Shown one piece after another: positions 20,648 through 21,151 of a DNA stretch of 21,151 nt. The translations under genes and the position numbers were made by a program. The DNA lies in contig CAZGSP010000049.1 of the NCBI GenBank assembly GCA_964528565.1, positions 1 through 21,151 of the forward strand. Direction: 5' to 3'. Source of the stretch: UBA10133 sp964528565 (GTDB taxonomy: Bacteria; Patescibacteriota; Microgenomatia; UBA1400; MFAQ01). Each line of letters opens with the position of its first letter. Position 1 is the stretch's first letter. The notes below the pieces were generated by a model. The model was not told the DNA's origin and made no database searches. It worked only from the letters and a program-made list of their open reading frames with translations.

Positions 20648-21151
20648 ATGTTTATGTTTCCTGGACTATTTCAAAAAGAAAAATCGTTAAGCGGTCAGAA
20701 ATTTTCCGAACTGCGTTACCGCCGTCTTTTCGAAACTGCCCAGGATGGCATACTGATACTCGATTTTGGGACCGGAATGATCGTGGACGTCAACAAATTT
20801 TTGATTGACATGCTTGGCTATTCCAAAGAAGAGTTTCTGACAAAACATCTTTGGGAGGTTGGTTTATTCAAGGACGAAACCGCCCAAAAGGAAAACTTTG
20901 CTATCTTACAAACCAAAGGCTATGTCCGGTTTGAAGACTTACCCTTGGAGACCAAAGACGGCCGGCATATCAATGTCGAGTTCGTCGCCAACGCCTATGA
21001 TGTGGATGGAGAAACCGTGATTCAGTGCAACATCCGGGATAATACCGCGAGGGTAATAGCGGAAAAAAAGGCCACAAACTCCGAACTGCGTTACCGCCGT
21101 CTTTTCGAAACTGCCCAGGATGGCATACTGATACTCGATTTTGGGACCGGA
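20648..21151 (+). CDS. Tandem-PAS sensor protein, 5' part (runs off the window)
   Basis: An open frame from ATG 20648 continues to the window end without a stop (168 codons). After a short N-terminus (MFMFPGLFQKEKSLSGQKF) it shows a PAS domain: ELRYRRLFETAQDGILILD, MIVDVNKFLIDMLGYSKEEF and GRHINVEFVANAY, followed by IQCNIRDNTARVIAEKKA, a typical PAS/PAC exit helix. A second PAS then begins with the same residues as the first. Such proteins are usually histidine kinases or diguanylate cyclases that sense small ligands or redox state; the output domain is outside the window. No Shine-Dalgarno is seen; ATG 20654 is an alternative start. It lies 15 bases after the YggT stop and may be co-transcribed. 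Confidence 0.8.
   Translation, partial: MFMFPGLFQKEKSLSGQKFSELRYRRLFETAQDGILILDFGTGMIVDVNKFLIDMLGYSKEEFLTKHLWEVGLFKDETAQKENFAILQTKGYVRFEDLPLETKDGRHINVEFVANAYDVDGETVIQCNIRDNTARVIAEKKATNSELRYRRLFETAQDGILILDFGTG
20705..20776 (+). repeat. 72-base direct repeat, copy 1
   Basis: This stretch recurs without a mismatch at 21080-21151. The copies are 375 bases (125 codons) apart and in the same frame, each encoding the start of a PAS domain. Confidence 0.9.
21080..21151 (+). repeat. 72-base direct repeat, copy 2 (cut by the window end)
   Basis: Identical to 20705-20776 over its whole visible length, and ends only because the window ends. The true repeat may be longer. Confidence 0.9.

Noticed and set aside
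1..21151. CRISPR array, tRNA genes, insertion sequences or TGA recoding
   Set aside because: No spaced direct-repeat array, no recognisable tRNA and no transposase motif were seen by eye; TGA acts as a stop at several gene ends.

Overview
The window looks like part of a Candidate Phyla Radiation (Patescibacteria) genome, probably Microgenomates. The assignment rests on gene content and style, not on a marker gene: a small-genome set of DUF3048, DUF4446, DUF5679, DUF3096 and YggT proteins, two DUF3494 (ice-binding-like) surface proteins with LPDTG anchors, and a short palindrome inserted in frame in a coding sequence as the peptide LPAGRQ. TGA is used as a stop (for example at 4573-4575 and 9556-9558), so the recoded-TGA CPR lineages are unlikely.

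Layout. 1-85: a minus-strand scrap resembling the sarcin-ricin end of 23S rRNA. 125-1793: a small membrane protein of the mechanosensitive-channel type, then an AT-rich unknown gene with a caspase-like His/Cys pattern. 1849-4775: two small minus-strand genes (DUF5679 and a membrane-anchored basic protein), then DUF4446, DUF3048, and a coupled HTH-nucleotidyltransferase/AbrB pair. 4790-6999: secD-secF. 7065-9558: a sortase followed by a large DUF3494/TSP1-like/FnIII surface protein with LPDTG. 9584-12576, minus strand: a lipoprotein, a one-ring ClpB-type AAA+ ATPase, a phosphoribosyltransferase-like protein and a PH-like protein. 12594-13690, minus strand: an envelope-stress-like cluster (DUF3096, YggT, YtxH-like, ribbon-helix-helix regulator). 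13792-14399: a GC-rich secreted-protein gene with its own promoter, Shine-Dalgarno and terminator. 14375-18344: cca, a Rel-type (p)ppGpp enzyme and a D,D-carboxypeptidase. 18358-20117, minus strand: a second DUF3494/FnIII/LPDTG protein with its own sortase. 20252-21151: a second YggT paralogue and the start of a tandem-PAS protein cut by the window end.

How it fits together. Much of the window is about building the cell surface: SecDF exports the DUF3494 proteins, the two sortases are each adjacent to one LPDTG substrate, and the D,D-carboxypeptidase trims peptidoglycan. The two sortase/substrate modules, in opposite gene order and with closely similar FnIII-LPDTG tails, are the strongest candidate for a coherent surface-display system here.

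Gene expression. Many genes have a -10-like hexamer 6-9 bases before the start codon and no Shine-Dalgarno, which points to leaderless mRNAs. The best cases also have a consensus -35 at 17 bases (88-116 and 13698-13726). A few genes (13792, 20252, DUF5679, DUF3096) instead have clear Shine-Dalgarno sequences, so two initiation modes seem to coexist. No tRNA gene, CRISPR array or transposase was seen. No stretch of 300 bases lacks a gene.
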